From JAICYJ01 sp963737445 (lineage in GTDB: Bacteria > Actinomycetota > Thermoleophilia > Gaiellales > JAICJC01): DNA of 64,000 nt. Positions 1 through 11,018 of this stretch are shown here, piece after piece. The notes under the pieces are model-generated. The model had not been told where the DNA came from, ran no database searches, and saw only the letters and a program-made list of their open reading frames with translations. The stretch is from contig CAVTSO010000009.1 of assembly GCA_963737445.1 (NCBI GenBank), positions 496,001 to 560,000 on the forward strand, given 5' to 3'. Numbering within the stretch: position 1 is the first letter of the stretch; every line of letters begins with the position of its first letter. Both the position numbers and the translations under genes were made by a program.

Positions 1-126
1 ATCGCGATCTCGAGCCCGCGCTCCGCCGTTGGCAAGTCGCTCCAGGATGTCGCCGACAAGCTCGTGCCGCTGCGCACGACCGGCGCCGTCGAGGGTGGCG
101 GCAAGAAGTTCCGAAGGAAGGGATAA
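1..126 (+). CDS. C-terminal end of probable CpaE/TadZ pilus ATPase (partial)
   Basis: The window opens inside a plus-strand reading frame that stops with TAA at 124-126, three bases before the CpaF start. Only 41 residues are visible; they include the string PRSAVGKSLQDVADKLVP and a basic tail ending KKFRRKG. MinD-like CpaE/TadZ proteins usually precede CpaF in Tad/Flp pilus operons and often end with a similar stretch followed by a charged tail. The identification therefore rests mainly on position. No nucleotide-binding motif is in view. Confidence 0.5.
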   Translation: MAISSPRSAVGKSLQDVADKLVPLRTTGAVEGGGKKFRRKG

Positions 127-129
127 CCC

Positions 130-1577
<1,448 letters not shown>

Positions 1578-1578
<1 letters not shown>

Positions 1579-3467
1579 TGCGCCTCCGCATCGCCATCGT
1601 CACCGCGCTCGCGGCCCTCGTCGCTGCCGTTCCGGCGTCGGCCAGCGGCACCCTGCAGGTGCAGAAGGTCGACACGAGCGCGTTCCCCACCGTCCGGGTC
1701 ACGGTGCAGTCGCCCACGCCCGGCAAGGCCCCCGATCTGCAGGTGTCCGAGAACGGCGTCCAGGTGCCGCCGGCGAACGTGCAGATGGTGGATCCGGGCG
1801 CGCCCGCCGCGATCGCACTCGTGATCGACACGTCGAACAGCATGGCCGGCACCAAGCTGAACGATGCCATCTCCGCCGCGCACGGCTTCGTCAGCGCCCA
1901 GAAGAACGGCAACCTGCTCGGCGTCTACGGCTTCGACTCGACCGCCTACCCGGCGGCGCGGCTCAGCCCTGACCGCACCGAGATCGACACCGCGATCAGC
2001 CAGCTGGGCACCGGCGGCGCGCCCGGCACCGCCCTCTACGGGGCCGTCAAGCTGGCGTCCGAGGACCTGCAGACCGCGCCCGCGCAGCGGCGCGTCATGA
2101 TCCTGATCACCGACGGCTCGTCACAGGCCGACACCGCCACGCTGGACGAGGCGGTCGCGGCCGCCAAGCAGGCGGGGGTGCTGGTCTACACGGTCGGCAT
2201 CGCCACCAGCGGCGCGGCTCAGGCGGCCCTCAACCAGATCGCCTCGGACACCGGCGGCACGCCCACTTCGGTGACCGACTCGTCGGCCCTGGCCGGCATC
2301 TACAGCACCATCGAGAGCGAGCTCGGCAACAGCTACACCTACATGTACCAGAGCTCGGTGGCGCCCGGCGCCCCGCTGGTGCTGACGCTGTCGTCGCCCG
2401 GCCTGGGCGACGCCCGCGAGGTGCTGAAGGCCCCCGGCACGTTCGTCCCGCCCACCAAGAGCGGCGGCGGCTTGAAGCTACCCACCGGCGCATCCGGCCG
2501 CATCCTGATGGCCGCGCTGGTCGGGTTCTTCGTCCTGATGGCCATGATCCTGGTGATGGCGGCGCGGCCTGACGTGATCCTGCAGAAGCGGATCGCGCCC
2601 TATACCGACAGCAAGAAGAGCGTCGTGGTCGAGGCCGATGGTGAGGCCACCCCCACATCCCGCATCTCGCTGCTGCATCAGCTGTTCATCTCGACCGAGC
2701 GCATCATCGGCTCGATGAACTTCTGGAAGCGGATGTCGGCGAACCTGGAGCAGGCCGACCTGCCGCTGCGCACCGCGGAGCTGTTCTACATCCAGATCGG
2801 CACGGCGATCCTGTTCGGGTTCATCACCGCCTTCATCCTCGGCCACCGCGGACTGTTCGCGCTGGCGGCGCTGCTCGTGGGCGGCCTGGTGCCGGCGATC
2901 TACGTGCGGCTCAAGGCCCGGAAGCGACTGACCCTGTTCGAAACCCAGCTGCCGGAGACGCTGATCACGATGGCGGCGTCGCTCAAGGCCGGACACGCGT
3001 TCAACCAGTCCGTCTCAAGCGTCGTCCGCGAGGGCGCCGATCCGACCGCGAAGGAGTTCTCGCGGGTGCTGGCCGAGATCCAGCTGGGAGCTCCGTCCGA
3101 GAACGCCCTGCAGGCGATGGCCGATCGCATGAACTCGTACAACTTCGGCTTCGTCGTGATGGCCGTAAACATCCAGCGCACCGTCGGCGGCAGCCTCGCC
3201 GACATCCTGGACATGGTCTCGGACACGGTGCGCCAGCGCCAGCAGTTCGAACGCAAGGTGAAGGCGCTGACCGCGCAGGGCCGGATGTCGGCCTACGTGC
3301 TGATCGCGATGCCGTTCCTGATGGGCCTCGCCATCTTCGCCCTGAACCCGACCTACATGTCGGTGCTGTTCACGACCACGATGGGCAAGATCATGGTCGC
3401 AGGCTCGCTCGTGATGATGGCGATCGGTTCCATGATCATCAAGAAAATCGTGTCCTTCAAGGAGTAG
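1578..3467 (+). CDS. vWA domain fused to TadB-type pilus inner-membrane protein
   Basis: A 629-residue fusion. Residues 1-23 form a signal peptide ending ASA. A von Willebrand A domain follows, with a complete MIDAS: DTSNS at 84-88, a threonine in GGAPGTALYG near 150, and ITDGSS at 177-182. A transmembrane helix lies near 308-330. The C-terminal ~270 residues are a TadB/GspF-like module with membrane segments near 400-445, the cytoplasmic LPETLITMAASLKAGHAF block, and two terminal helices. The predicted topology puts the metal-binding vWA domain outside and the pilus platform inside. Ordinary TadB is about 300 residues and lacks vWA. The gene is coupled to cpaF by TAATG and followed by tadC. 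The role of the vWA part (surface adhesion or pilus anchoring) is inference. Confidence 0.9.
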
Positions 3468-3471
3468 CCGC

Positions 3472-4386
3472 ATGTTGATGATCCTCGGAATCGGAGTGTT
3501 CTTCGCAGCTGTCTACGTGCTGTTGACCGGACTCACCGTCCGCCAGCGAGAGGTGTCGCTGTCGGTCAAGCGGGCCCGGCGCTACGGGACTCGTAACCAG
3601 CGCGAGATCGAGACACGGCGCAGCGTCAATGACCGCCTCCTGGGCCCGATGGCGGCACGCCTGGCCGGCATCACCATGAAGCTGATGCCCAAGACCAACA
3701 CCGATCAGGTGTCGAACCGTCTGCTCGCCGCCGGCCTGGCTCGCACGCTGTCACCGCAGGCCTACCTGGCGCTCAAGACCGGTCTCGCCGGCCTGTTCAT
3801 CATGTTCGGCCTGCTCACGGTGATCACCGGTGCGATGGCCCCGGTCTTCGGCCTCATGATCGGGCTGATGGGCGCAGCCATCGGTTTCATCGCCCCCGAC
3901 TTCGTGATCAACAACCGCGTCCGCAGCCGCCGTGACCTGATGCGGGCCGACCTGCCGAACGTGCTCGACCTGCTGTGCGTATCCGTGGAGGCCGGCCTCG
4001 GGTTTGACCAGGCGCTCTCCAAGCTGAGCGAGCGCATGGAGGGCCCGCTCGTCGACGAGTTCTCGCTGGTGCTGCACGAGATGCGGATCGGCCAGAGCCG
4101 CTCGGCGGCGCTCAAGAACCTGTCAGAGCGCGTCGATGCGCCCGAGGTGTCGCAGTTCGCCCGCGCCATCATCCAGGCCGACCAGCTCGGCATCGCGCTG
4201 TCGCGCATCCTGCGCGTGCAGTCGCAGGACATGCGCGTGCGCCGCCAGCTGGCCGCCGAGGAGAAGGCCATGAAGGCCCCGGTCAAGATGCTGTTCCCGA
4301 CCGTGATCTTCATCTTCCCCTCGATGTTCGTGGTGGCGCTCGGCCCGGCCGCGCTGAACCTGATGAAGACCTTCGCCGGGGGCTAG
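3472..4386 (+). CDS. tadC: Tad pilus inner-membrane protein TadC
   Basis: A 304-residue integral membrane protein of the GspF/TadC family and the second platform subunit for the CpaF motor. It has an N-terminal membrane helix, a central pair of helices around 100-145, and the diagnostic cytoplasmic block RADLPNVLDLLCVSVEAGLG near 160-180. A C-terminal helix contains LFPTVIFIFPSMFVVALGP. It starts four bases after the fusion gene and closes the visible operon. Length and domain order are typical. No prepilin or TadE-like gene follows, so the rest of the pilus locus must lie upstream of this window. Confidence 0.93.
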   Translation: MLMILGIGVFFAAVYVLLTGLTVRQREVSLSVKRARRYGTRNQREIETRRSVNDRLLGPMAARLAGITMKLMPKTNTDQVSNRLLAAGLARTLSPQAYLALKTGLAGLFIMFGLLTVITGAMAPVFGLMIGLMGAAIGFIAPDFVINNRVRSRRDLMRADLPNVLDLLCVSVEAGLGFDQALSKLSERMEGPLVDEFSLVLHEMRIGQSRSAALKNLSERVDAPEVSQFARAIIQADQLGIALSRILRVQSQDMRVRRQLAAEEKAMKAPVKMLFPTVIFIFPSMFVVALGPAALNLMKTFAGG

Positions 4387-4471
4387 CGAGCGGAACCAAC
4401 CTGCCGCCCTGCGACGGCAGACGAGCTCGCGTTCGGCGCTCGGCCGCAAGGCCGATGCTCACCCTGACTGA

Positions 4472-4499
4472 GCGAGCCTGCCCGACAAGGCAGCCTCGC
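4472..4499. terminator. Hairpin between convergent genes
   Basis: An 11-bp stem (4472-4482 with 4489-4499, one mismatch) around a 6-nt loop lies between the end of the pilus operon and a small minus-strand ORF. It has no clear U-tract. It may act as a terminator for either side. Confidence 0.4.
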
Positions 4500-4512
4500 G
4501 CCCGGTGCGGCG

Positions 4513-4623
4513 TTAGCGCTTGCGCTTTCCGACCGGATAGGTGATCAGGCGCACGTCGATCGTGCGCTCGCCCCGGCGGACGATCTTGCGTGTCTCGGTG
4601 CGATCGGTATTCGGACCGCTCAT
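4513..4623 (-). CDS. Small basic hypothetical protein (36 aa)
   Basis: An ATG-to-TAA frame of 36 residues begins MSGPNTDRTETRKIV and ends YPVGKRKR. It is rich in Arg and Lys with no cysteine or membrane segment. It sits alone between the tad operon and tRNA-Cys, facing the tad operon. I do not recognise a family. Its composition and the short preceding gap make it a plausible but unproven gene. Confidence 0.3.
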   Translation of the reverse strand: MSGPNTDRTETRKIVRRGERTIDVRLITYPVGKRKR

Positions 4624-4810
4624 GCGCCTTGCATCGGCAGCGCGGGCGCGGGGCTGAAGTGGGCGGCGTCAGCTCTCCTGGTGCTCAGATGCGCGTCCCG
4701 CCTGGGCCAGGCGGGACATCGCGTAGCAGATCAACCGGCTCGTCGCAGACTGCTTGTGATCGTCGGGCAGGAGGCCGAGCCAGCAGTACCGGCAAGACCA
4801 CGCCGTACGA

Positions 4811-4881
4811 AGGCGACGACCGGAATCGAACCGGTGTGCAAGGCTTTGCAGGCCTCTGCCTAACCACTCGGCCACGTCGCC
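4811..4881 (-). tRNA. tRNA-Cys (GCA)
   Basis: A 71-nt cloverleaf on the minus strand. The acceptor stem GGCGACG (complement of 4875-4881) pairs with CGUCGCC and is followed by a U73 discriminator, as expected for Cys. The anticodon loop reads CUGCAAA, giving GCA, and the T-arm contains GGUUCGAUUCC. CCA is not encoded. No partial copy of this tRNA was noticed elsewhere in the window. Confidence 0.95.
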
Positions 4882-4915
4882 CGAGGTCACAAGGCTATCA
4901 GCGGGCCTGTGTGGT

Positions 4916-6985
4916 CTACGACGCGACGTCCGCGACCGCACGGCCGGCCAGGAGCTCGGCGCTTCGCAGCGCGAGGCCTCCCTGGCCTGCCACCGCCGCC
5001 AGCACCGCCTGCGCGCGCTCCGAGAACGAGTCGCACACGACCACCAGCAGCGCGCCGTTGACCGCCACGACCGCTGCCACGGCCGGTGGCGCCGATGCCT
5101 CGGCCGCCGGCCCCGGCAGGTTCGCAACGTCCACGAGCTCCACCTCGTCTCGCCGCGGGAACCCCGCCCGCACGGCCGCCGTCGCGATCGCGCGCACCGT
5201 GGCGTCGCCGGTCGAGGCCAGCACCCGGCTGCGGCCGCTGACGGGATCGGCCGGCACGGCCACCGCCGCTGCACGCGACCCGGTCAGGCTGCGCGCCACG
5301 TGCGCCAGGTGAGCGGCCACGGCGGAAACCGACGGGTCGGTCGCGGCCATCGTGGCGATCTCCAGCAGCGCGTTCGAGACCGCCGCCGACCGCCGCTCCG
5401 CCTCCAGCAGCCGCGCGTTCTCGAACGCCACGGCGGCCTGCGCCGCCAGCAGCTCCAGCAGCCGCACCGCGAGCTGTGAGAACTGGTCGAGCCCCAGCTT
5501 GGACAGCACGATCACGCCGATCGTGCGCCGCTCGTAGCGCAGCGGCACCGCCAGGATCGACTCCTCGATGTCGGCGCTGCCCTCGATATCCTCCGCAAAC
5601 TCACAGTGCTGCGCGTCGCCGATGTTGAGGGTCTGCCCGCGCTCGGCCGCGGTGCCCGTGATGCCCTCCCCCATGTCGCAGCGCAGCGCGTCGAACGTCT
5701 CGCCGGCGTACTCCGACAGGTTGCCGCCGAAGGCGACCGGCTCCAGCGTCCGCTGGTCGTCGCCGAGCAGGTAGACCCGGGCGTTGTGGTAATCGATCAT
5801 CGTGCGCAGCTCGGCCACGATCGTTTCGGCGATCTGCCAGACGTCGTTCAGCCGGTTCAGCTTAGTTGCGAGCGCGCCCAGCAGCTTGATCTGCGTGAGG
5901 GACTCCAGCTCCTGCCGGCGGCCGGCGGCGCCGCGCGTGTCGCGCTGCGCCCGCACGGCTGACGAGTAGCTGGCGGCGCGGTCCTTGCCCCGCTCCTTGG
6001 CGACGTACAGCGCTGCGTCGGCCGCGGCCAGCAGCTCGGTCGGGTTCTTGGCATCGTCAGGAAACGCCGCGACGCCGCAGGACACGGTCAGCGAGCGAGG
6101 CCCTGGAAGCTGGCGCACCCGCGCACACAGGCGGTCGGCCGCTGCCTTGGCGGCGCGCTTGCCGGTCTCCGGCATCAGAATCGCGAACTCCTCGCCGCCC
6201 ACGCGGAAGGCCGAGTCGGTGGCCCGCAGCACGGAGCCGGCCGCCGATGCCACCCGCCGCAGCATCAGGTCGCCCTCCATGTGGCCGTGCACGTCGTTCA
6301 GCAGCTTGAAGTCATCCAGGTCGAACGTGACCAGCGCCATCGGCCGCTTGTAGCGATGGGCGCGCTCCAGCTCCGCGCGCACCCGCTCCTGGTAGACGCG
6401 GTGGTTGAAGAGCCCCGTCAGCCAGTCCGTCTGCGCCTCGCGCGTCAGCTGCTCGCGGATCTGGGTGTTGTCCAGCGCCAGCGCCGCCAGGTCGGCGAAG
6501 TGGCAGATCAGCTCGAACTCGTCGTCGCTGAAGGTGACGCCCTCGCCCAGGCGATAGACGTTGAGCACGCCGATCGGCTGGTCGCGCACCATCAGCGGCA
6601 CGGCCGCGATCGTCTCCGGCTCGCTGTCGGTGCCCGGCACCAGCTCGATGCGCGGATCGAGGTGGGCCGCCGGCACGTTCTGGGCGAGGCGCTGCTCCAC
6701 CACCCACCCGGTCAGGCCCTTGCCCAGCGGCAGCGGCGCGTCGAGGATCTCGGCGGCGTACAGGTCGACCGAGTGCAGCGGCACCAGCAGGCTGCGCAGC
6801 GGGTCGACCTGGTAGACCGTCAGCACGTCGTAGGGCACCAGCCGCTTCAGCTCATCGGTGATGCGGTCGAGCAGCTCGTCCAGGCTGCCGGATCCCAGCA
6901 GCATCCGCGACATCTCCAGCAGCGCTCTGTACGAGGCCAGGCGCGCGCCTTGGGGGTCCTGGTCAGAACCGGGACGTGCGAGCAC
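4916..6985 (-). CDS. GAF-GGDEF-GAF diguanylate cyclase
   Basis: About 689 residues and cytoplasmic. A GAF sensor domain spans roughly residues 10-165. A GGDEF domain spans about 180-335 and contains TDWLTGLFNHR, the metal-binding VTFDLDDFK and an intact active-site GGEEF at about 262-266, so c-di-GMP synthesis is expected. A second GAF domain lies near 365-510. The last ~170 residues are an Ala/Val-rich region resembling a third, degenerate GAF. The frame stays open far upstream into ctaA, so the start was chosen at a GTG preceded by GAGAGG. No transmembrane segment is seen; the signal sensed cannot be told. It lies downstream of ctaA on the same strand, 89 bp away. Confidence 0.9.
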   Translation of the reverse strand: MLARPGSDQDPQGARLASYRALLEMSRMLLGSGSLDELLDRITDELKRLVPYDVLTVYQVDPLRSLLVPLHSVDLYAAEILDAPLPLGKGLTGWVVEQRLAQNVPAAHLDPRIELVPGTDSEPETIAAVPLMVRDQPIGVLNVYRLGEGVTFSDDEFELICHFADLAALALDNTQIREQLTREAQTDWLTGLFNHRVYQERVRAELERAHRYKRPMALVTFDLDDFKLLNDVHGHMEGDLMLRRVASAAGSVLRATDSAFRVGGEEFAILMPETGKRAAKAAADRLCARVRQLPGPRSLTVSCGVAAFPDDAKNPTELLAAADAALYVAKERGKDRAASYSSAVRAQRDTRGAAGRRQELESLTQIKLLGALATKLNRLNDVWQIAETIVAELRTMIDYHNARVYLLGDDQRTLEPVAFGGNLSEYAGETFDALRCDMGEGITGTAAERGQTLNIGDAQHCEFAEDIEGSADIEESILAVPLRYERRTIGVIVLSKLGLDQFSQLAVRLLELLAAQAAVAFENARLLEAERRSAAVSNALLEIATMAATDPSVSAVAAHLAHVARSLTGSRAAAVAVPADPVSGRSRVLASTGDATVRAIATAAVRAGFPRRDEVELVDVANLPGPAAEASAPPAVAAVVAVNGALLVVVCDSFSERAQAVLAAVAGQGGLALRSAELLAGRAVADVAS

Positions 6986-7074
6986 GACATCCTCTCGAAG
7001 CAGATGGGCGGGGCCGGGCACAGGGAGCGCGAAGAAGGTGCCACTCTCAGTTTCCCGCCTGTGGGGCCGAGCTC

Positions 7075-8022
7075 CTACCCCCTTTCGAGTGATCCCACTC
7101 CCCGCGACGCGGGTGGATAGGCCACGAGCGAGGCTACCGTCACGATCGTCATCACCAGCGTGCCGGCGATCGCGACGTGCACCGCGATCACCTGCCAGGG
7201 CAACCCGTTGCGGTACTGGTATTCGCCCACGGCCAGCTGACAGAGCGTCAGCACCACCCCGGCCACGGACAGCCGCTGGGCGAGGCTGCCGCGGGCGGTT
7301 CGCCACAGCACCACCGACAGGATCAGGAACACGGCCGCGAACGACACGGCAGCGCGCACGTGCACCCACGTGGCGTCGTAGAAGTTGCCGAGCCGCTCGA
7401 TCGGCCGGTCGGTGGCACCTGCGTGCGGCCCGGCGGCCGTGACGAACGCGCCGGTCGTGACCAGCGCCAGGCACAGCACCACCGCGGCCGCCCCGAGCAG
7501 CGCCGGGCGCGTCCACACCAGCTGTTCGCGCCGGCAGCCGTGAGCGCGGTCGACCGCGTGGAACGTGACCCACGTGGCGACCGCCACCACGGCCATCGCC
7601 AGCAGGAAGTGGGACATCACGAGCAGCGGATTCAGGTCGAAGGCAACCGTGATCGCGCCCAGCGGCACCTGCGCCACGGTGCCGGCCGCCGCCGCAGCCG
7701 CCCCCCACGCCACCGCTCGCTGCAGCCCCGGCAGTCGAAACGCGATCACCGCCGTGATCACGGCCGCGACCATCGCGATGCCAGAGATCACGCGGTTCGA
7801 GAACTCGATCACCGAGTGGTAGCCCGTGCTGGGCACGAAGCTGTGGGCCTCGCAGGTCGGCCAGTGCGGACAGCCCAGGCCGGACGCGGTGAGACGCACC
7901 AGACCGCCGGTCACGACCACCAGCCACAGCAGCCCCAGGGTGATCAGCGCGGCGCGCTCGAACGTCAGCGCCGTGACGGCGCGCCCGCGTGCACGAGACA
8001 GGGTGGGCTCGGCGGTGGCCAC
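7075..8022 (-). CDS. ctaA: Heme A synthase, CtaA/COX15 family
   Basis: A 315-residue polytopic protein with about eight membrane helices in two four-helix halves. It has the early motif TASGLGCPHWPTC (two cysteines of the extracytoplasmic loop) and the IEFSNRVISG segment; an Asn-Arg form of this motif is usual in actinobacterial CtaA. The function is to convert heme O to heme A for aa3-type cytochrome oxidase. An ATG at 8055 would overlap the stop of the upstream gene, so the GTG at 8022 (MATAEPTL) is preferred, leaving an 11-bp gap. Cytochrome oxidase genes are not in the window. Confidence 0.9.
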   Translation of the reverse strand: MATAEPTLSRARGRAVTALTFERAALITLGLLWLVVVTGGLVRLTASGLGCPHWPTCEAHSFVPSTGYHSVIEFSNRVISGIAMVAAVITAVIAFRLPGLQRAVAWGAAAAAAGTVAQVPLGAITVAFDLNPLLVMSHFLLAMAVVAVATWVTFHAVDRAHGCRREQLVWTRPALLGAAAVVLCLALVTTGAFVTAAGPHAGATDRPIERLGNFYDATWVHVRAAVSFAAVFLILSVVLWRTARGSLAQRLSVAGVVLTLCQLAVGEYQYRNGLPWQVIAVHVAIAGTLVMTIVTVASLVAYPPASRGVGSLERG

Positions 8023-8033
8023 GGCTGCAAAGT

Positions 8034-8900
8034 CTAGAGGGCGCCCCGCTGCCACGAGGTGAGCACCGCACGCACCCCCCGCACCGGGGTCCGCAGCATC
8101 CGGTAGGCGCGGGACGAGTCGAGCACGCAGTCGAGCGGTCGTCGCGCCGCATGGCCGGCGCTTCGGCCGGCGCGCAGCCGAGCCGGGTCAGCGCCGTGGC
8201 GGGCCGCGATCAGCTGCGCGAACTCGAGCCGCGACACCGGTTCGGGGCCGGCCAGGTGCAGCACACCGCGCCGCGGCAGCTCCGCCAGCTCCAGCAGCGC
8301 GGCTGCCAGGTCGCCGCGGGCCACCGGCGAGCGCAGCTCGTCCTCGAAGAAGGCCACGTCCGCGCGGCCGGCCAGCGCGTCCAGGACCATCCGCTCGGTC
8401 GGTCCCGGCTCCGCGCCGGCGTAGATCAGCGAGGTGCGCACCACCAGCGCTTCGCCGTGCGCTTCCAGCACGGCACGCTCACCATCCAGCTTGGAGGCGC
8501 CGTACTCGTTGACCGGCCCGGGTGGATCGTCCTCCCGGTACGGGCGGGCCAGCTCCCCGTCGAACACGAAGTCGGTGGACAGGTGGATCAGCCGCGCGCC
8601 GTGACGGGCGGCGGCCGCCGCGACGTGCGCGGCGCCGTCGACGTTCACCCGGCGCATCCGGTCGCCTGCCTGATGGTAGGCCGTGTGCACCACGGCGGCC
8701 GGTCTGACGCGCGCCATCAGGTCGTCGACGGCGGCACGGTCGCACACGTCGAGCGACACGTCGGCGGTGGCGTTCCTCAGGTGCGTGCCGGTCGCATCAC
8801 GACCGCCGACCCGAGCCTGAGCCAGCAGCTCACGGCCCAGAAAGCCGCTCGCACCGGTCACCAGGATGCCCGCCTGCGCGCCCGTGTCAGCCGCCTGCAT
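8034..8900 (-). CDS. dTDP-4-dehydrorhamnose reductase-like sugar nucleotide reductase
   Basis: A 288-residue extended SDR of the RmlD type. The N-terminal nucleotide-binding motif is VTGASGFLGRE. STDFVFDG and the catalytic YGASKLDGE (YxxxK) follow, and the C-terminal half carries LHLAGPEPVSRLEFA. RmlD reduces dTDP-4-keto-rhamnose in rhamnose biosynthesis, but no other rml genes are present, so the substrate is uncertain. It reads toward ctaA with a short gap and may be co-transcribed. A longer open frame exists upstream but crosses the divergent aldehyde dehydrogenase; the ATG at 8900 is the natural start. Confidence 0.85.
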   Translation of the reverse strand: MQAADTGAQAGILVTGASGFLGRELLAQARVGGRDATGTHLRNATADVSLDVCDRAAVDDLMARVRPAAVVHTAYHQAGDRMRRVNVDGAAHVAAAAARHGARLIHLSTDFVFDGELARPYREDDPPGPVNEYGASKLDGERAVLEAHGEALVVRTSLIYAGAEPGPTERMVLDALAGRADVAFFEDELRSPVARGDLAAALLELAELPRRGVLHLAGPEPVSRLEFAQLIAARHGADPARLRAGRSAGHAARRPLDCVLDSSRAYRMLRTPVRGVRAVLTSWQRGAL

Positions 8901-8960
8901 GCGCCGATCGTAGCTACACTCGATGTCCGCCCCGATCCGCAACTCTTCACGGAGATCGCC

Positions 8961-10478
8961 ATGACCACCACCCTCCCCGGACAGGACACCGACGCGCTGC
9001 TCACCCGCCTCGGCCTCGACCCGTCGCTCCTGCGCGGCGGCGACCTCGAGGTGCGCACGCCCATCACGGGCGAGGTGATCGCGAACCTTCACTCGACCGG
9101 CGAGGCCGACGCGGAGGCCGCGATCGCGCGGTCGGTGGCGGCGTTCCAGGTCTGGCGCGACGTGCCGGCGCCACGGCGCGGCGAGCTGGTGCGCCTGCTG
9201 GCCGACGAGCTGCGCCAGGAGAAGGAGGCGCTGGGCGCGCTGGTCACCCTCGAGGCCGGCAAGATCGGCCAGGAGGGCCTGGGCGAGGTGCAGGAGATGA
9301 TCGACATCTGCGACTTCGCGGTGGGGCTGTCCCGGCAGCTGTACGGGCTCACGATCGCATCCGAGCGGCCCGGGCACCGGATGATGGAGACCTGGCTACC
9401 GCTGGGGCCCGTGGGCATCATCACCGCGTTCAACTTCCCGGTTGCGGTCTGGAGCTGGAACGCCGCGTTGGCGCTCGTGTGCGGCGATCCGGTGATCTGG
9501 AAGCCGTCTTCCCGCACGCCGCTGACCGCGCTTGCCTGTCAGGCGCTGTTGCGCCGAGCGCTGGAGCGCTTCGGCGACGCCCCGGAGGGGCTGGTCGAGG
9601 TGATCGTCGGCAGCGCCGGGCGGGCGCTGGTGGACGACCCGCGGGTGCCGCTGGTGTCGGCGACCGGGTCGACCGCCATGGGCCGGGCGATGGCGCCGAA
9701 GGTGGCCGCCCGCCTGGGCCGCTCGCTGCTCGAGCTGGGCGGCAACAACGCGATGATCGTAACTCCCAGCGCCGACCTCGACCTGGCGGTGCGGGCGATC
9801 CTGTTCGCCGCTGTCGGCACCTGCGGCCAGCGCTGCACGTCGCTGCGGCGGCTGATCGTGCACGAGTCGGTGGCCGACACCCTAATCGATCGGCTTGAGC
9901 GGGCATACGCGAGCGTGCAGGTCGACGACCCGCGCGAGCAAGGCACGCTCTGCGGCCCGCTGATCTCGCAGGAAGGCTTCGACGACATGCAGAAGGCGCT
10001 CGACCGGGCGCGCGCAGACGGCGGCACAGTGAGCGGTGGTGAGCGGGTGCTGGCCGACCGCTGGCCGGACGCGTACTACGTGCGGCCGGCGATCGTGCGA
10101 ATGCCCGGACAGACCGACGTCGTGCGCGAGGAGACCTTCGCGCCGGTGCTGTACGCGATGACGTATTCGGGCATGCAGCAGGCGCTGGATCTGCACAACG
10201 ACGTGCCGCAGGGACTGTCTTCCTGCATCTTCACCGGTGACCTGCGGGAGGGCGAGCGGTTCCTGGCGCCGGCCGGATCCGACTGCGGCATCGCGAACGT
10301 CAACATCGGCCCCAGCGGCGCCGAGATCGGCGGTGCCTTCGGCGGCGAGAAGGAGACCGGTGGCGGCCGCGAGTCGGGCTCCGATGCCTGGAAGGCATAC
10401 ATGCGCCGGCAGACGGCCACGGTCAACTACTCGACCGAGCTGCCGCTGGCGCAGGGCATCGTGTTCGACGCGGGATGA
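8961..10478 (+). CDS. Aldehyde dehydrogenase, ALDH7/aminoadipate-semialdehyde type
   Basis: 505 residues, a full-length NAD(P)-dependent aldehyde dehydrogenase. Visible landmarks are GIITAFNFPVAVW (cofactor binding), WKPSSRTPLT, the general base in LLELGGNNAM, and the nucleophile in GTCGQRCTSLRR. The wording VGTCGQRCTSLRR with EETFAPVLY resembles ALDH7A1-like enzymes that oxidise alpha-aminoadipic semialdehyde in lysine breakdown, a family-level assignment. The ATG is preceded by GGAG at 8951-8954. It is divergent from the RmlD-like gene, with about 60 bp for both promoters. The much longer open frame running from 7989 is an artefact of high GC. Confidence 0.92.
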   Translation: MTTTLPGQDTDALLTRLGLDPSLLRGGDLEVRTPITGEVIANLHSTGEADAEAAIARSVAAFQVWRDVPAPRRGELVRLLADELRQEKEALGALVTLEAGKIGQEGLGEVQEMIDICDFAVGLSRQLYGLTIASERPGHRMMETWLPLGPVGIITAFNFPVAVWSWNAALALVCGDPVIWKPSSRTPLTALACQALLRRALERFGDAPEGLVEVIVGSAGRALVDDPRVPLVSATGSTAMGRAMAPKVAARLGRSLLELGGNNAMIVTPSADLDLAVRAILFAAVGTCGQRCTSLRRLIVHESVADTLIDRLERAYASVQVDDPREQGTLCGPLISQEGFDDMQKALDRARADGGTVSGGERVLADRWPDAYYVRPAIVRMPGQTDVVREETFAPVLYAMTYSGMQQALDLHNDVPQGLSSCIFTGDLREGERFLAPAGSDCGIANVNIGPSGAEIGGAFGGEKETGGGRESGSDAWKAYMRRQTATVNYSTELPLAQGIVFDAG

Positions 10479-10568
10479 TCCGCAGCCGCCGGCCCGGACC
10501 TGGTCGGCTGGACCACATCGCATCGCCGCAGGGACGACGGCGCCACCGAGTCGACGCAGCGGGCCATT

Positions 10569-11018
10569 GTGACCGGCCCCGCGGCCGACCGCTCCCCCGA
10601 GGGCGCCGCCGCGCTGGGCGCCGCCTACTGGCGAGCCGTGGCACAGACCACGGCCGGCCTCGTCGGCAGGCGGGAGAGCGACGCCGGATCCGAGCTGCGC
10701 CTCGGCCGAAGGGGGCCGGTGCTGCTCCGCTTCGGGCCACCCCGCTACGACGTCACCGCCACGGGGGTCTCCGCGGCATATCCGATCACCGGCGGCCTGC
10801 TGGCCCGCCGCCCGTCCGGATCGCTGACGCTCTCGATGGAGGCTCGCAACGGCGAGGTGGAGCTGCGGTCAGCTATCGCCGGCTACTACCCCACCCTGGC
10901 GGCTCGTCCCGGAGCGCCGGCCTGGACAGGCGAGGTCTACAACCAGGTGCAGGCGCGGCTGCACGCCCGCGTCAGCCGCAGCTACTTCCGGCACGTGGCC
11001 CGCGGAGCTTCCGTATGA
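10569..11018 (+). CDS. Hypothetical protein translationally coupled to an SDR
   Basis: 149 residues from a GTG start, with no recognised family. It begins MTGPAADRSPEGAAALG and contains a basic central region, a conserved-looking YYPTLAARPGAPAW segment and a C-terminal stretch ending RSYFRHVARG. No signal peptide or membrane helix is seen. Its stop overlaps the start of the following SDR gene (ATGA), which argues that the two are made together. It may be a partner or an accessory domain of that protein. Confidence 0.6.
   Translation: MTGPAADRSPEGAAALGAAYWRAVAQTTAGLVGRRESDAGSELRLGRRGPVLLRFGPPRYDVTATGVSAAYPITGGLLARRPSGSLTLSMEARNGEVELRSAIAGYYPTLAARPGAPAWTGEVYNQVQARLHARVSRSYFRHVARGASV

Noticed and set aside
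6986..8152. N-terminal extension of the GGDEF frame
   Set aside because: It overlaps ctaA on the same strand in another frame and is low-complexity Arg/Gly.
7989..8960. Upstream extension of the aldehyde dehydrogenase frame
   Set aside because: It runs antisense through the RmlD-like gene and has no family resemblance; the ATG at 8961 has a ribosome binding site.
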